Part shown: positions 55,113-64,000 of the stretch, one piece after another | How positions within the stretch are numbered: position 1 is the stretch's first letter | How the letters are laid out: the number at the start of each line of letters is the position of its first letter | Source: Frondihabitans peucedani | GTDB lineage: Bacteria; Actinomycetota; Actinomycetes; Actinomycetales; Microbacteriaceae | DNA: 64,000 bases | Assembly (NCBI RefSeq): GCF_039537585.1 | Contig: NZ_BAABAU010000001.1 | Coordinates: 620,001-684,000 of the forward strand | Direction: 5' to 3' | Notes under the pieces: generated by a model | What the model saw: only the letters and a program-made list of their open reading frames with translations | Databases searched by the model: none | Told to the model about the DNA's origin: nothing | Position numbers and translations under genes: made by a program

Positions 55113-55619
55113 TCAGCAGGCGTCGTCGAAGAGGCGGCGCGGGTGCTCGGGGTCGCTGTTGTCGATGACCGCGGTCGACCGCCCGCGCTCCTCCGGGCTG
55201 CGGTCGGCGGCGTCGCCGCTCTCGACCCAGACCGCGTAGTTCCAGAGGCCGGCGAGCCCTCGACGGCCGACGAGCGACCGGTCGACGAGCAGGATCGCGT
55301 CGGCGGGCCCGGCCACGCGGGCCGTCTCGTCGCCGTGCTCCCTAGGAGCCGCCGGCAGCCAGGTCGCGTCGCCGCCGCCGCGGAACGGCTCGACGAGCTC
55401 GCGCCGGAACGCGCTCTCGTCGAAGCCGCCGAGGGACGCCCGGAACGCCGCGTGCCCCTCCTGGCGGAGGGACTCCGCCAGGTCGTCGGCGAACCGCGCC
55501 GCCGCCGCGGCGTCTCGCCCGTCGACCGCGACGAACGCCCGGCCCCGGGAGTAGTTGTGCAGGATCTCGGTCGCCAGTGCCCTGACGGTGTCGTTCTTCT
55601 CCGGTGCCCACGTGCTCAT
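55113..55619 (-). CDS. Uridine-kinase-like protein with eroded P-loop
   Basis: Protein of 168 residues shaped like a small nucleoside kinase: AFVAVDGRDAAAAARFADDLAESL at about 28-51 stands where related proteins have a Walker A motif (G....GKT/S), and the end RSTAVIDNSDPEHPRRLF is typical. Here Gly-Lys-Ser/Thr is lost, so ATP binding is doubtful. It may be a regulatory or degenerate paralogue. TAGGGT lies seven bases before the ATG, and the promoter is shared with divergent mutY. Confidence 0.65.
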   Translation of the reverse strand: MSTWAPEKNDTVRALATEILHNYSRGRAFVAVDGRDAAAAARFADDLAESLRQEGHAAFRASLGGFDESAFRRELVEPFRGGGDATWLPAAPREHGDETARVAGPADAILLVDRSLVGRRGLAGLWNYAVWVESGDAADRSPEERGRSTAVIDNSDPEHPRRLFDDAC

Positions 55620-55626
55620 GCTCCAC

Positions 55627-55636
55627 ACCCTAGGCT
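55627..55636. promoter_or_regulatory. Overlapping divergent -10 boxes of mutY and the kinase-like gene
   Basis: ACCCTAGGCT holds TAGGCT reading right (six bases before the mutY GTG) and TAGGGT reading left (seven bases before the other ATG). The boxes share the central TA pair. Confidence 0.55.
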
Positions 55637-55642
55637 CGACGG

Positions 55643-56512
55643 GTGACAATCTCCCCCCTGGTCGTGCCGTGGTTCCGGGAGAACGCCCGCGATCTGCCGT
55701 GGCGGCGCCCCGGCTTCACGCCGTGGGGCACTCTGGTCAGCGAGTTCATGCTGCAGCAGACGCCCGTCGCGCGGGTGATCCCGCGCCTGGCCGAGTGGCT
55801 GGAGCGGTGGCCGACGCCCGCCGACCTCGCCTCCTGCCCTCCGTCCGACGCCGTCCGGGCCTGGGACCGCCTCGGCTACCCGCGCCGGGCCCTCAACCTG
55901 CACGCCTGCGCCGTCGCGATCACCGAGCACCACTCCGGCGAGGTGCCCTCCGACGTCGACGCCCTGCTCGCGCTCCCCGGCATCGGCGACTACACCGCCC
56001 GGGCCATCGCCGCCTTCGCCTTCGGACTCCGGGTGCCCGTCGTCGACACGAACGTGCGGCGGGTCCTCGCCCGAGCGGTCGAGGGACTCGCCGAGCCGTG
56101 GGCGCCGAATGCCCGGCGCGACCTCCCGTTGATGGAGGCGCAGCTGCCGGTCGACCTCCAGGACGCCCGCGACACCAACGCCGGCGCCATGGAGCTCGGC
56201 GCCCTCGTCTGCGTCGCCCGCGCACCCCGCTGCGACATCTGCCCGCTCGCCGACGCGTGCGCGTGGGTGCTCCGCGGCCGGCCGGAGCACGACGGGCCGA
56301 AGGCGCGCACGCAGAAGAAGTACGAGGGATCGGACCGGCAGGTGCGCGGGCTGATCCTGCGCGATCTGCGCGCCAGCGACATCCCCCTGACCGCGACCGA
56401 GCTCGAGGCGGTCTGGCCCGAGGCGGTGCAGCGCGACCGGGCACTCGCCAGCCTCCTGCGCGACGGCCTCGTGACCGGATCGGGCGACGAGGGCTACAAG
56501 CTGCCGGAGTAG
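55643..56512 (+). CDS. mutY: A/G-specific adenine glycosylase
   Basis: Removes adenine opposite 8-oxoguanine. In 289 residues it has FMLQQTPVARV near the start, the helix-hairpin-helix LPGIGDYTARAIAAFAFG followed by the catalytic Asp in VVDTNVRRVL, and an iron-sulfur cluster motif C-x6-C-x2-C-x5-C (CVARAPRCDICPLADAC). The C-terminal MutT-like domain is missing, so it is a short form. GTG start with a leaderless -10. Confidence 0.94.
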   Translation: MTISPLVVPWFRENARDLPWRRPGFTPWGTLVSEFMLQQTPVARVIPRLAEWLERWPTPADLASCPPSDAVRAWDRLGYPRRALNLHACAVAITEHHSGEVPSDVDALLALPGIGDYTARAIAAFAFGLRVPVVDTNVRRVLARAVEGLAEPWAPNARRDLPLMEAQLPVDLQDARDTNAGAMELGALVCVARAPRCDICPLADACAWVLRGRPEHDGPKARTQKKYEGSDRQVRGLILRDLRASDIPLTATELEAVWPEAVQRDRALASLLRDGLVTGSGDEGYKLPE

Positions 56513-56559
56513 CCCCGCGGCGGGGGCGGCGGACGCTGGCCGACGCCACCGACACGAAA

Positions 56560-56601
56560 GACGGCCCGTCGCACGCAGCGAAGTGCGTGTGAGGGGCCGT
56601 C
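56560..56601. terminator. Bidirectional hairpin between mutY and rbfA
   Basis: GACGGCCC and GGGCCGTC close a longer imperfect stem that includes CACGCA/TGCGTG. It can serve both convergent genes. Confidence 0.65.
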
Positions 56602-56639
56602 TCGCGTGACTCGAGCCGAGCGGGCTCGGGCGACTCCCG

Positions 56640-57146
56640 CTAGCGGGTGCCCCCGTCGGGCTCCTCGGAGCCGCCCGCCGGATCGTCGAGGTCGTAGTCG
56701 GCCACGTCGGACTCCTCGTCGGAGAGGTCGCGCGGCTTCACGTACGGGTCGGCCTCGCCGGCGTACTCGGCCTGAGAGGCCAGGCTCGCGCTCTCGGCGT
56801 CGCGCTGGCGAGCCTCCTGCAGGAGCTTGTCGATCGCGGCCGCGTTCTCGGGGATGCCGTCGGCGATGAACTCGAGCGACGGCGTGAGCCGGGCCGTGAT
56901 GTTCTTGCCGACCTCGGTCCGGAACATGCCGGTCGCCGACTTGAGAGCCGCAGCCGTGTCGGCTCGCTCCTCGTCGGAGCCGTAGACCGTGTAGAAGATC
57001 GAGGCGTGCTGCAGGTCGCCCGTCACCTTCACATCGGTGATCGTGACGAAGCCGACCCGCGGGTCTTTGATTCCGCGCTCCAGGCGTCGGGCGACGATCT
57101 CCTGGATGCGGTCGGCCATCTTGCTGGCGCGCTGGGCGTCGACCAT
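56640..57146 (-). CDS. rbfA: Ribosome-binding factor A
   Basis: Small KH-fold protein of 168 residues that matures 16S rRNA in late 30S assembly. RIQEIVARRLERGIKDPRVGFVTITDVKVTGDLQHASIFYTVYG is the family core. The C-terminal 45 residues are an acidic, unstructured extension. A GAAAGGA ribosome binding site precedes the ATG. Follows infB after a perfect hairpin. Confidence 0.95.
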   Translation of the reverse strand: MVDAQRASKMADRIQEIVARRLERGIKDPRVGFVTITDVKVTGDLQHASIFYTVYGSDEERADTAAALKSATGMFRTEVGKNITARLTPSLEFIADGIPENAAAIDKLLQEARQRDAESASLASQAEYAGEADPYVKPRDLSDEESDVADYDLDDPAGGSEEPDGGTR

Positions 57147-57168
57147 GGTGTGTCCTTTCGTGGGAGAA

Positions 57169-57200
57169 GGCCCCGCAGGATCCGGGGATCCTGCGGGGCC
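57169..57200 (-). terminator. Perfect hairpin between infB and rbfA containing the octamer twice
   Basis: GGCCCCGCAGGATCC and its exact complement flank a two-base loop. Each arm contains the overrepresented octamer GCAGGATC. There is no T tract, so it may attenuate rather than fully stop transcription into rbfA. Confidence 0.7.
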
Positions 57201-57215
57201 ATTCGGCTCGCGTCG

Positions 57216-59996
57216 CTAGGCGCGCGGCTTCTCGACCATCTCGATCGTCTCGATCTCGTCGCCGACCTGGATGTCGTTGAACTTGCCGAGGCCGATACCG
57301 GCTTCGAAGTCGGTGCGGACCTCGGTGACGTCGTCCTTGAAGCGGCGCAGCGAGTCGATGGCGAGGTTGTCGCCGACCACCACACCGTCGCGGATGACGC
57401 GCGCCTTGGCGTTGCGCGTGATCGTTCCGGAGCGGACGATGACACCCGCGATGTTCCCGACCTTGGAGGACCGGAAGATCTCGCGGATCTCGGCGACACC
57501 CGACTGGACCTCTTCGAACTCGGGCTTGAGCATGCCCTTGAGCGAGTTCTCGATGTCCTCGATCGCCGCGTAGATGACCGAGTAGAAGCGCACGTCGACA
57601 CCCTCGCGAGCAGCACGCTCGCGGGCCTTCGTATCGGGACGCACGTTGAACCCGATGATGACCGCGTTGTCGACCGTCGCCAGGTTGACGTCGCTCTCCG
57701 TGACGGCACCGACTCCGCGGTGGATGATGCGCAGCTGGACGCTGTCGTCGACCTCGATCTTGAGCAGCGACTCCTCGAGGGCCTCGACAGCACCCGAGAC
57801 GTCACCCTTGATGATGATGTTGAGCGCTTCGACCTTGCCCTCTTCGAGTGCGCGGGTGAAGTCTTCGAGCGAGATGCGCTTGCGGGCCTTGGCCAGCTGG
57901 GCATTGCGCTCGACGGCTTCGCGCTTCTCGGCGATCTGACGGGCCGTGCGGTCTTCTTCGGTGACGAGGAAGGTGTCGCCGGCTCGCGGGACGCTCGAGA
58001 GGCCCTGCACCAGGACCGGACGCGAGGGGTAGGCCTCGTCGACGGCGTCGCCGTTCTCGTCCATCATCGCCCGGACGCGGCCGTAGGCCGTTCCGGCGAC
58101 GATGGCGTCTCCGACGCGGAGCGTGCCCGACTGGATGAGCACGGTCGCAACAGCACCGCGCCCCTTGTCGAGACGAGCCTCGATCGCGACACCGCGGGCG
58201 TCCTTGTCGGGGTTCGCACGCAGGTCGAGACCGGCGTCGGCCGTGAGGAGGACGGCCTCGAGCAGCTTGTCGATGTTCTTGTTGTCGCGGGCCGACACAT
58301 CGACGAACATGACGTCCCCGCCGTACTCCTCGGCGACCAGGCCGTACTCGGTCAGCTGCTGACGCACCTTGGCCGGGTTCGCACCCTCCTTGTCGATCTT
58401 GTTGACCGCGACCACGATCGGCACGTTCGCCGCCTGGGCGTGGTTCAGGGCCTCCACCGTCTGCGGCATGATGCCGTCGTCGGCCGCGACCACGAGGATC
58501 GCGATGTCGGTGACCTGAGCACCGCGGGCACGCATGGCGGTGAACGCCTCGTGACCCGGTGTGTCGATGAAGGTGATGGCGCGCTCGACGCCCTCGTGGG
58601 GAGCCCAGACCTGGTACGCACCGATGTGCTGCGTGATGCCGCCGGCCTCGCCCGCGACGACGTTCGCGTTGCGGATCGCGTCGAGGAGTCGAGTCTTTCC
58701 GTGGTCGACGTGACCCATGACCGTGACGACGGGAGGACGGATCTCGAGGACCGACTCGTCTTCGTCTTCGAGCTCCTGCTCGAGGTCGATGTCGAAGCCC
58801 TCGAGGAGCTCCTTGTCTTCGTCTTCGGGGCTGACGACCAGGATGCGGTAGCCGAGCTCCTCGCCGAGGACCTCGAAGGTGGCCTCGTCGAGCGACTCGG
58901 TCGCCGTGGCCATCTCACCGAGGTGGAACAGCACGGTCACAAGGTTGCCGGGGCTCGCGTCGATCTTGTCGGCGAAGTCGGAGATCGAGGCTCCGCGACG
59001 CAGACGGACGATGGTCGTGCCGTCGCCGCGCGGGACGCTGACGCCACCGAGCGACGGCGCCTGCCGCATCTCGAATTCGGCCCTCTTCGTCCGCTTCGAC
59101 TTGCGTGCCTTGCTCTTGCCGCCACCGCGGCCGAACGCACCTGCCGTGCCGCCGCCGGGGCCGCGTCCACGACCGCCGCCGCCTGCGGGGCGGGGGCTGG
59201 TGAAGCCGGGGCGGAAGCCGCCGGGAGCACCGGCGCCGGCACCGGCGCCACCGGGGCGCTGGAATCCGCCGCCGCCGGGACGACCGCCGGCACCGGCCGG
59301 ACGCTGGCCGAAGCCGCCCGGACGAGCGGGGCCGCCGGGGCGAGGAGCACCGGGACGGGGCGAGCCCGGACGCGGAGCCTGCGGGCGCGGGCCAGCGGCC
59401 CCACCGGGACGGGGCATGCCTGCTGCGGCAGCGCCGGAGCCACCGGGGCGGGGAGCCGTCGGGCGGCCCATGCCCTGGTTGGAGCTGTAGGGGTTGTTGC
59501 CCGGACGCGGGGCGCCGGGACGGGGACCGCCGGGGCGCGGGGCGCCGGCGGGGGCGGCCGGCGAGTCGCCGGTGGCCTTCGGGGCGTTGCGCTGAGCCTC
59601 GGCCTGGGCCTGGCGCTCAGCGACGGTCAGCGGTGCGGCGGGTGCGACCGGGGCGTCGCCCGAGTCGGCCGCGGGAGCGGCCTCGACCGGAGCGGCGGGC
59701 GCCGGAGCGGCCTTCGCCTGGGGAGCAGGCGCCGGGGTGGGCGCTGCGGGGCGCGGGGCGCCGGGGCGCGGACCGCTGGACGCCGGGGCCTGAGCCTTGG
59801 CAGCCGGGGCCTTCGCCGGGGCCGCAGCCGTCTTCGCCTGGTCGGCGAAGGCAGCGCGGAGCTTGCGTGCGACCGGGGGCTCGATGCTGGACGACGGGCC
59901 CTTGACGAACTCGCCCATCTCTTTCAGCTTCTCGAGTGCGGTCTTCGATTCGATACCGAGCTCGCTTGCGATCTCGTGTACGCGTGGTTTTGCCAC
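57216..59996 (-). CDS. infB: Translation initiation factor IF-2
   Basis: GTPase that brings fMet-tRNA to the 30S subunit. In 926 residues the N-terminal 330 are a low-complexity Pro/Ala/Gly/Arg region (PRPGAPRPG repeats) typical of actinobacterial IF-2. The G domain has [33 protein letters not shown], and [16 protein letters not shown] precedes the GTG. Part of the nusA-ylxR-infB-rbfA cluster. Confidence 0.97.
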   Translation of the reverse strand: MAKPRVHEIASELGIESKTALEKLKEMGEFVKGPSSSIEPPVARKLRAAFADQAKTAAAPAKAPAAKAQAPASSGPRPGAPRPAAPTPAPAPQAKAAPAPAAPVEAAPAADSGDAPVAPAAPLTVAERQAQAEAQRNAPKATGDSPAAPAGAPRPGGPRPGAPRPGNNPYSSNQGMGRPTAPRPGGSGAAAAGMPRPGGAAGPRPQAPRPGSPRPGAPRPGGPARPGGFGQRPAGAGGRPGGGGFQRPGGAGAGAGAPGGFRPGFTSPRPAGGGGRGRGPGGGTAGAFGRGGGKSKARKSKRTKRAEFEMRQAPSLGGVSVPRGDGTTIVRLRRGASISDFADKIDASPGNLVTVLFHLGEMATATESLDEATFEVLGEELGYRILVVSPEDEDKELLEGFDIDLEQELEDEDESVLEIRPPVVTVMGHVDHGKTRLLDAIRNANVVAGEAGGITQHIGAYQVWAPHEGVERAITFIDTPGHEAFTAMRARGAQVTDIAILVVAADDGIMPQTVEALNHAQAANVPIVVAVNKIDKEGANPAKVRQQLTEYGLVAEEYGGDVMFVDVSARDNKNIDKLLEAVLLTADAGLDLRANPDKDARGVAIEARLDKGRGAVATVLIQSGTLRVGDAIVAGTAYGRVRAMMDENGDAVDEAYPSRPVLVQGLSSVPRAGDTFLVTEEDRTARQIAEKREAVERNAQLAKARKRISLEDFTRALEEGKVEALNIIIKGDVSGAVEALEESLLKIEVDDSVQLRIIHRGVGAVTESDVNLATVDNAVIIGFNVRPDTKARERAAREGVDVRFYSVIYAAIEDIENSLKGMLKPEFEEVQSGVAEIREIFRSSKVGNIAGVIVRSGTITRNAKARVIRDGVVVGDNLAIDSLRRFKDDVTEVRTDFEAGIGLGKFNDIQVGDEIETIEMVEKPRA

Positions 59997-60169
59997 TGTT
60001 CTCCTGTCTGGGGCCTCCACCCGGGATCAGGAGGAAGCCATCAATGCTGGACGCAACTCATTTCGAGGTGCTCATTAGTTGTCCATAAGCAATTCAGCCT
60101 TTGGGTTGAGTACCGGGCGGTTCTCGCCCTGGTACGGGGATCGCGACAGTCGTCTTCTCTCGAAGGCGG

Positions 60170-60433
60170 TCACGGGAGGGGGTGTTCGCGCTCCTGCAGG
60201 TACTGCAGCAGCTCGCTGGTGTCAGGGTCTCGATCGAGGCGGAGCGCTCTGCGGAAGGCTTTGCGTCGCACGGCCGATTCGTAGGCCTGCATCGTCGGTG
60301 TCAACCACGCGCCTCGCCCCGGAGCCACAGCCGCAGGATCAACCACGACGCGGCCATCGGAGACCGTGACCCTCAGAAGAGAGGACCGGGCAGCGCGCGC
60401 TCGAGTGCCGATGCACGTTCTGACAGGTTCCAC
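60170..60433 (-). CDS. YlxR (DUF448) family protein
   Basis: Basic protein of 87 residues, found between nusA and infB in most Gram-positive bacteria. [18 protein letters not shown] and GRGAWL are the family signature. It is thought to bind RNA or influence RNase P. GTG start with AAGGAG four bases upstream. Confidence 0.88.
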   Translation of the reverse strand: MEPVRTCIGTRARAARSSLLRVTVSDGRVVVDPAAVAPGRGAWLTPTMQAYESAVRRKAFRRALRLDRDPDTSELLQYLQEREHPLP

Positions 60434-60509
60434 TGTACTCCTTCGACGGGGATGCCACGAGAGCGCCACGAGTGAACACGCCGGAGCGCGCCCCGCGGCG
60501 GACCGCGGA

Positions 60510-61577
60510 TCAGTCGTCTTCGAGGATGGAGTCGGGCTGGATGTCGATGCGCGCGCCGGTCAGCTTGGCGGCGAGGCGGGCGTTCTGCCCCTCCTTGCCG
60601 ATGGCGAGCGACAGCTGGTAGTCGGGGACGAGCGCGCGCACGGCCTTGGTCGCCGCGTCGATGACGAACGCGCTCGACACCTTGGCGGGCGACAGCGCAC
60701 TGGCGACGAAGGTCGGCAGGTCGGGCGAGTAGTCGACGATGTCGATCTTCTCGTTGTTGAGCTCCGCCGTGACGGCGCGGACGCGCTGACCCAGCTCGCC
60801 GATGCAGGCGCCCTTCGCGTTCACGCCGGGCTCGGTCGCGCGGACCGCGATCTTGGTGCGGTGCCCGGCCTCGCGGGCGAGCGACACGATCTCGACGACG
60901 CCGGAGGCGATCTCGGGGACCTCGAGCGCGAAGAGCTTCCGGACGAGGCTGGGGTGCGTGCGCGACACGGTGACGCTCGGGCCCTTGAGGCCCTTCGAGA
61001 CACTGGTGACGTACACGCGGATGCGGGTTCCGTGAGCGTAGTTCTCGCCCGGCACCTGCTCTTCAGGGGGCAGGATCGCCTCGAACGAGCCGAGGTCGAC
61101 GTGCACCATCCGCGGGTTCGGACCCTGCTGGATGACGCCGGCGACGATCTCGCCCTCGCGCCCCTTGAACTGCCCGAGGACCTTGTCGTCGCCGATGTCG
61201 CGCAGCCGCTGGTTGATGACCTGCTTCGCGGCGAACGCGGCGATCCTGCCGAAGTCGTCGGGGGTCTCGACGACCTCGCCGACCACCGCGCCCTCGTCGT
61301 CGCGCTCGATCGAGTAGACCGAGACGTGCCCGGTCTTGCGGTCGAGCTCGACGCGGGCACTCGGTTCGACGCGGGCACCGGGCTTGTCGCCGTGCGGCTT
61401 GTCGCCGTGCGACTTGTCGCCCTGGGGCTTGTCACCGTGTCCGTCGGAGCCGTCGTCAGACGGCAGCGACTTCAGGTAGGCCGTGAGGATTGCCTGCTCG
61501 ATGATCTGCACGAGTTCGTCGAAGGGGATCTCGCGCTCGCGCTCCATGAGGCGAAGCACGCTCAGGTCGATGTCCAC
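60510..61577 (-). CDS. nusA: Transcription termination/antitermination factor NusA
   Basis: RNA polymerase and RNA-binding factor. In 355 residues the N-terminal polymerase-binding domain is split by a 20-residue insert of HGDKP-type repeats at about 47-66. It continues with an S1 domain ([32 protein letters not shown]) and two KH domains ([36 protein letters not shown]). The GTG start has GGAGG upstream. No rimP gene lies before it; proS is the next gene, 72 bases away. Confidence 0.95.
   Translation of the reverse strand: MDIDLSVLRLMEREREIPFDELVQIIEQAILTAYLKSLPSDDGSDGHGDKPQGDKSHGDKPHGDKPGARVEPSARVELDRKTGHVSVYSIERDDEGAVVGEVVETPDDFGRIAAFAAKQVINQRLRDIGDDKVLGQFKGREGEIVAGVIQQGPNPRMVHVDLGSFEAILPPEEQVPGENYAHGTRIRVYVTSVSKGLKGPSVTVSRTHPSLVRKLFALEVPEIASGVVEIVSLAREAGHRTKIAVRATEPGVNAKGACIGELGQRVRAVTAELNNEKIDIVDYSPDLPTFVASALSPAKVSSAFVIDAATKAVRALVPDYQLSLAIGKEGQNARLAAKLTGARIDIQPDSILEDD
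61381..61437. repeat. 15-bp tandem repeats inside nusA
   Basis: About four 15-bp units of the type GGCTTGTCGCCGTGC code for the HGDKP repeats of NusA. Confidence 0.85.
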
Positions 61578-61649
61578 TGAGGGCCTCCATATTCAAGAAT
61601 TGATGCTGTCGGGCGGTGGCCGCAACAGCAGAGAACATCCTACCCGCTT

Positions 61650-63407
61650 CTACGACACCGGAGCGGTCAGCGAGGCCACCGCCTCGGCGATGGGGACGGG
61701 GGTGCGCTCGCCCGTCGCGCGGTCCCAGAGCTCGACGACGCCCTCGGCGGCGCTGCGGCCGACGATGACGATCTTCGGGACGCCGAGCAGCTCGGCGTCG
61801 CCGAACTTGACGCCGGGCGAGACCTTGGGGCGGTCGTCGAAGAGGACGTCGAGGCGCGCGCCCTCGAGAGCCGAGACGAGCTCCTCGGCGACCTCGTAGA
61901 CGACGGCGTCTTTGCCGGTGGCGACGACGTGCACGTCGAAGGGTGCGACATTCGCGGGCCAGACGAGGCCCTTCTCGTCGTTGTTCGACTCGGCGATGAC
62001 CGCGAGGATGCGGGTGACGCCGATACCGTACGAGCCCATCGTCACGGTGACCTGCTTGCCGTTCTCGTCGAGCACCTTGAGCCCGAGGATCTCGGCGTAC
62101 TTGCGGCCGAGCTGGAACACGTGGCCGATCTCCATGCCTCGCGCGGTCTCGATGGGGCCGGACCCGTCGGGCGCAGGATCGCCCTCGCGCACCTGGGCGA
62201 CCTCGTAGACGCCGTCGGCGGTGAAGTCGCGACCCATCACGAGGCCCTTGACGTGAACGCCCTGCGTGTTCGCGCCGGTGACCCACGACGAGCCCGACAC
62301 GACGCGGGGGTCGACGTAGTAGCGGATGCCGGTCTCGGACTCGGAGCCGAGGATCTGCGGCCCGATGTAGCCCTTCACGAGGAGGGGGTTCTTCGCGAAG
62401 TCGCCCTCGCCGGCCGCCTCGACCTCGGCGGGGTAGAAGGCCACCTCGAGGCGCTTCATGTCGACGTCGCGGTCGCCCGGGAGACCCACTGCGACGACCT
62501 CGCGGGTGCCGTCGAGGTGCCGGAGCGCCAGGATGACGTTCTTCAGCGTGTCGCCGCCGGTCCACTCCCCCGCGTCGCGGGGCTCGGACGCGTTGAGGTA
62601 CGCGACGAGCGTCTCGATCGTCGGGGTGTCGTGGGGCTCCAGCGGGGTCGCCTCGGGGAGGCCGTCGAGCGGGATCTCGTCGGGGACGACCGTGGTGAAC
62701 GCCTCGACGTTCGCCGCGTAGCCGCCGGCCGAGCGCACGAAGGTGTCTTCGCCGGCCTCCATCGGGTGGAGGAACTCCTCGCTCTTCGACCCGCCCATGG
62801 CGCCGGCGTCGGCCTTGACGATGACGTACGGGAGGCCCAGGCGGGCGAAGATCCGCTCGTAGGCGTCGCGCTGGAGCTGGTAGCTGGCGTCGAGCCCGGC
62901 GTCGGAGGCGTCGAACGAGTAGGCGTCCTTCATCGTGAACTCCCGGCCGCGCAGGAGTCCGGCGCGGGGGCGCGCCTCGTCGCGGTACTTGTCCTGGATC
63001 TGGAACAGGGTGAGCGGGAGGTCTTTGTACGAGGAGTACAGGTCTTTGACGAGGAGGGTGAAGGCCTCTTCGTGGGTGGGTGCCAGGAGGTAATCGGCGC
63101 CCTTGCGGTCCTGCAGGCGGAACATGCCCTCGCCGTACTCGGTCCAGCGGCCGGTCGCCTCGTAGGGCTCGCGGGGCAGGAGCGCCGGGAAATGGACCTC
63201 CTGCGCGCCGGCTGCGGCCATCTCCTCGCGGATGATCGCCTCGATCTTCGCCTTCACCCGGAGGCCGAGCGGCAGCCAGGCGAACACGCCCGGCGCCTGG
63301 CGGCGGATGTAGCCCGCACGGACGAGCAGCCGGTGGCTGGTCACCTCGGCGTCGGAGGGGTCTTCACGGAGGGTGCGGACGAAGAGCTGAGAGAGACGTG
63401 TGGACAC
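61650..63407 (-). CDS. proS: Prolyl-tRNA synthetase
   Basis: Class II aminoacyl-tRNA synthetase of 585 residues in the bacterial form with an inserted editing domain. [19 protein letters not shown] begins the protein. Class II motif 2 is [26 protein letters not shown], motif 3 includes [14 protein letters not shown], and the C-terminal anticodon-binding domain ends the protein. TAGGGT (63414-63419) lies six bases before the GTG, the leaderless pattern. Confidence 0.96.
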   Translation of the reverse strand: MSTRLSQLFVRTLREDPSDAEVTSHRLLVRAGYIRRQAPGVFAWLPLGLRVKAKIEAIIREEMAAAGAQEVHFPALLPREPYEATGRWTEYGEGMFRLQDRKGADYLLAPTHEEAFTLLVKDLYSSYKDLPLTLFQIQDKYRDEARPRAGLLRGREFTMKDAYSFDASDAGLDASYQLQRDAYERIFARLGLPYVIVKADAGAMGGSKSEEFLHPMEAGEDTFVRSAGGYAANVEAFTTVVPDEIPLDGLPEATPLEPHDTPTIETLVAYLNASEPRDAGEWTGGDTLKNVILALRHLDGTREVVAVGLPGDRDVDMKRLEVAFYPAEVEAAGEGDFAKNPLLVKGYIGPQILGSESETGIRYYVDPRVVSGSSWVTGANTQGVHVKGLVMGRDFTADGVYEVAQVREGDPAPDGSGPIETARGMEIGHVFQLGRKYAEILGLKVLDENGKQVTVTMGSYGIGVTRILAVIAESNNDEKGLVWPANVAPFDVHVVATGKDAVVYEVAEELVSALEGARLDVLFDDRPKVSPGVKFGDAELLGVPKIVIVGRSAAEGVVELWDRATGERTPVPIAEAVASLTAPVS

Positions 63408-63413
63408 CCCTCC

Positions 63414-63419
63414 ACCCTA
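63414..63419 (-). promoter_or_regulatory. -10 box of proS, leaderless type
   Basis: TAGGGT, six bases before the proS GTG. Confidence 0.5.
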
Positions 63420-63442
63420 TCGGCGGCGCGCCGCCCGGTCTC

Positions 63443-64000
63443 TCACCAGGGCCTGCCCGAGTACTGCTGGGGATTCTGGTCGAAGTAGCGGTTGCGGTCG
63501 TTGTTCTGCTGCTGCTGCTTCTGTGCGTCGCCGTCTTTCTGCTGCAGCTGCTTCAGCGGGTCTTCGGACGACCCGCCCTGTCCGCCAGACCCCCCGCTCT
63601 GGCTGCCCGACCCGCCGTCGCCCTGGCTGCCGTCGTCCTTCCCGGAGCCCGGCGAGCCGTCGCCCGACGAGCCCTGCCCGCCCTGGTCCGTGCCGCCCTG
63701 CCCCTTGCTCTGGTCGCCGCCCGCCTGCTGCTGCGCCTGCTGCTGCTTCTGCTGGAGCCGGGCCTTCTCGTCGTCGAGCAGCTTCTTCGAGGCCGGGTCG
63801 TCGGTCGTGCCGGGCGTGTCGAAGCACCCTGCCGGCGCCGCGCGGATGAGCGCCAGCGCGTGCTGGTAGAAGGCCGCGGCGCGGTCGAACGTGCCGTCGA
63901 GGACCGCGCTGTCGCCCTGCTGCTCGACGACCAGCGAGAGGTCGGTGCGGACCATGCAGGATGCCGCGACGTGGTCGGCGGGCACCAGCGAGAGGGCGCT
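63443..64000 (-). CDS. Gln/Gly/Ser-rich hypothetical protein, 5' end outside the window
   Basis: The last 185 residues of an unrecognised protein, open at the window edge. Helical residues (LALIRAAPAGCF, SKKLLDDEKARLQQKQQQAQQQ) lead into a long Gly/Ser/Asp-rich stretch and a Gln-rich segment near the end. The composition suggests an exported or surface protein with a flexible tail, but no signal can be seen because the N-terminus is missing. A GTG 15 bases from the window edge is in frame but is not necessarily the start. Confidence 0.6.
   Translation of the reverse strand, partial: SALSLVPADHVAASCMVRTDLSLVVEQQGDSAVLDGTFDRAAAFYQHALALIRAAPAGCFDTPGTTDDPASKKLLDDEKARLQQKQQQAQQQAGGDQSKGQGGTDQGGQGSSGDGSPGSGKDDGSQGDGGSGSQSGGSGGQGGSSEDPLKQLQQKDGDAQKQQQQNNDRNRYFDQNPQQYSGRPW

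Overview
The window is high-GC DNA, dense with genes, and reads as a Microbacteriaceae-like actinobacterium (Actinomycetota). The evidence is the actinobacterial order proS-nusA-ylxR-infB-rbfA, a cydABDC operon, a glutathionyl-hydroquinone-reductase-type GST in a mycothiol lineage, dnaE2 under an actinobacterial SOS box (TCGAAC-N4-GTTCGA), frequent GTG/TTG starts and many apparently leaderless genes. I cannot fix the genus. No tRNA, rRNA, insertion sequence, prophage or CRISPR array was seen.

Layout. 1-7.6 kb: lepA (3' part outside the window), a class I/II aminotransferase, rpsT, holA, comEC and comEA. 7.7-12.6 kb: leuS, then divergent pabB and pabC. 12.7-18.6 kb: the cytochrome bd oxidase operon with its CydDC exporter. 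18.8-22.8 kb: an osmoprotectant-type ABC importer and a TetR regulator. 22.8-26.4 kb: an SRAP protein, an App1-type phosphatase and a hipBA toxin-antitoxin pair. 26.4-34.4 kb: a split SOS module. A DUF6504-like gene and dnaE2 each carry an identical LexA box, and between them lie a GH15 hydrolase, zwf and an unusual repeat array. 34.4-38.7 kb: a LacI regulator, a GMC oxidoreductase with a LacI-type operator, and an orphan sugar ABC permease. 38.9-45.3 kb: redox and aldehyde genes, including a GAF regulator, aldehyde dehydrogenase and DUF779. 45.3-49.6 kb: a winged-helix protein, rplU-rpmA, a metallophosphoesterase and a Stealth phosphotransferase. 49.7-56.5 kb: small membrane proteins, a GDSL hydrolase, an SDR-type protein, ribF, truB and mutY. 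56.6-64 kb: rbfA, infB, ylxR, nusA, proS and a truncated low-complexity protein.

Three signals go beyond ordinary genes. (1) The octamer GCAGGATC/GATCCTGC occurs about 52 times (hand count), where roughly two are expected from base composition, with no strand bias. (2) At 26866-27120 two three-unit arrays of a 41-bp repeat face each other. (3) At least 15 genes have a TANNNT box 6-7 nt before the start codon, including two divergent pairs whose -10 boxes overlap. Short tandem duplications at gene ends also recur throughout the window.
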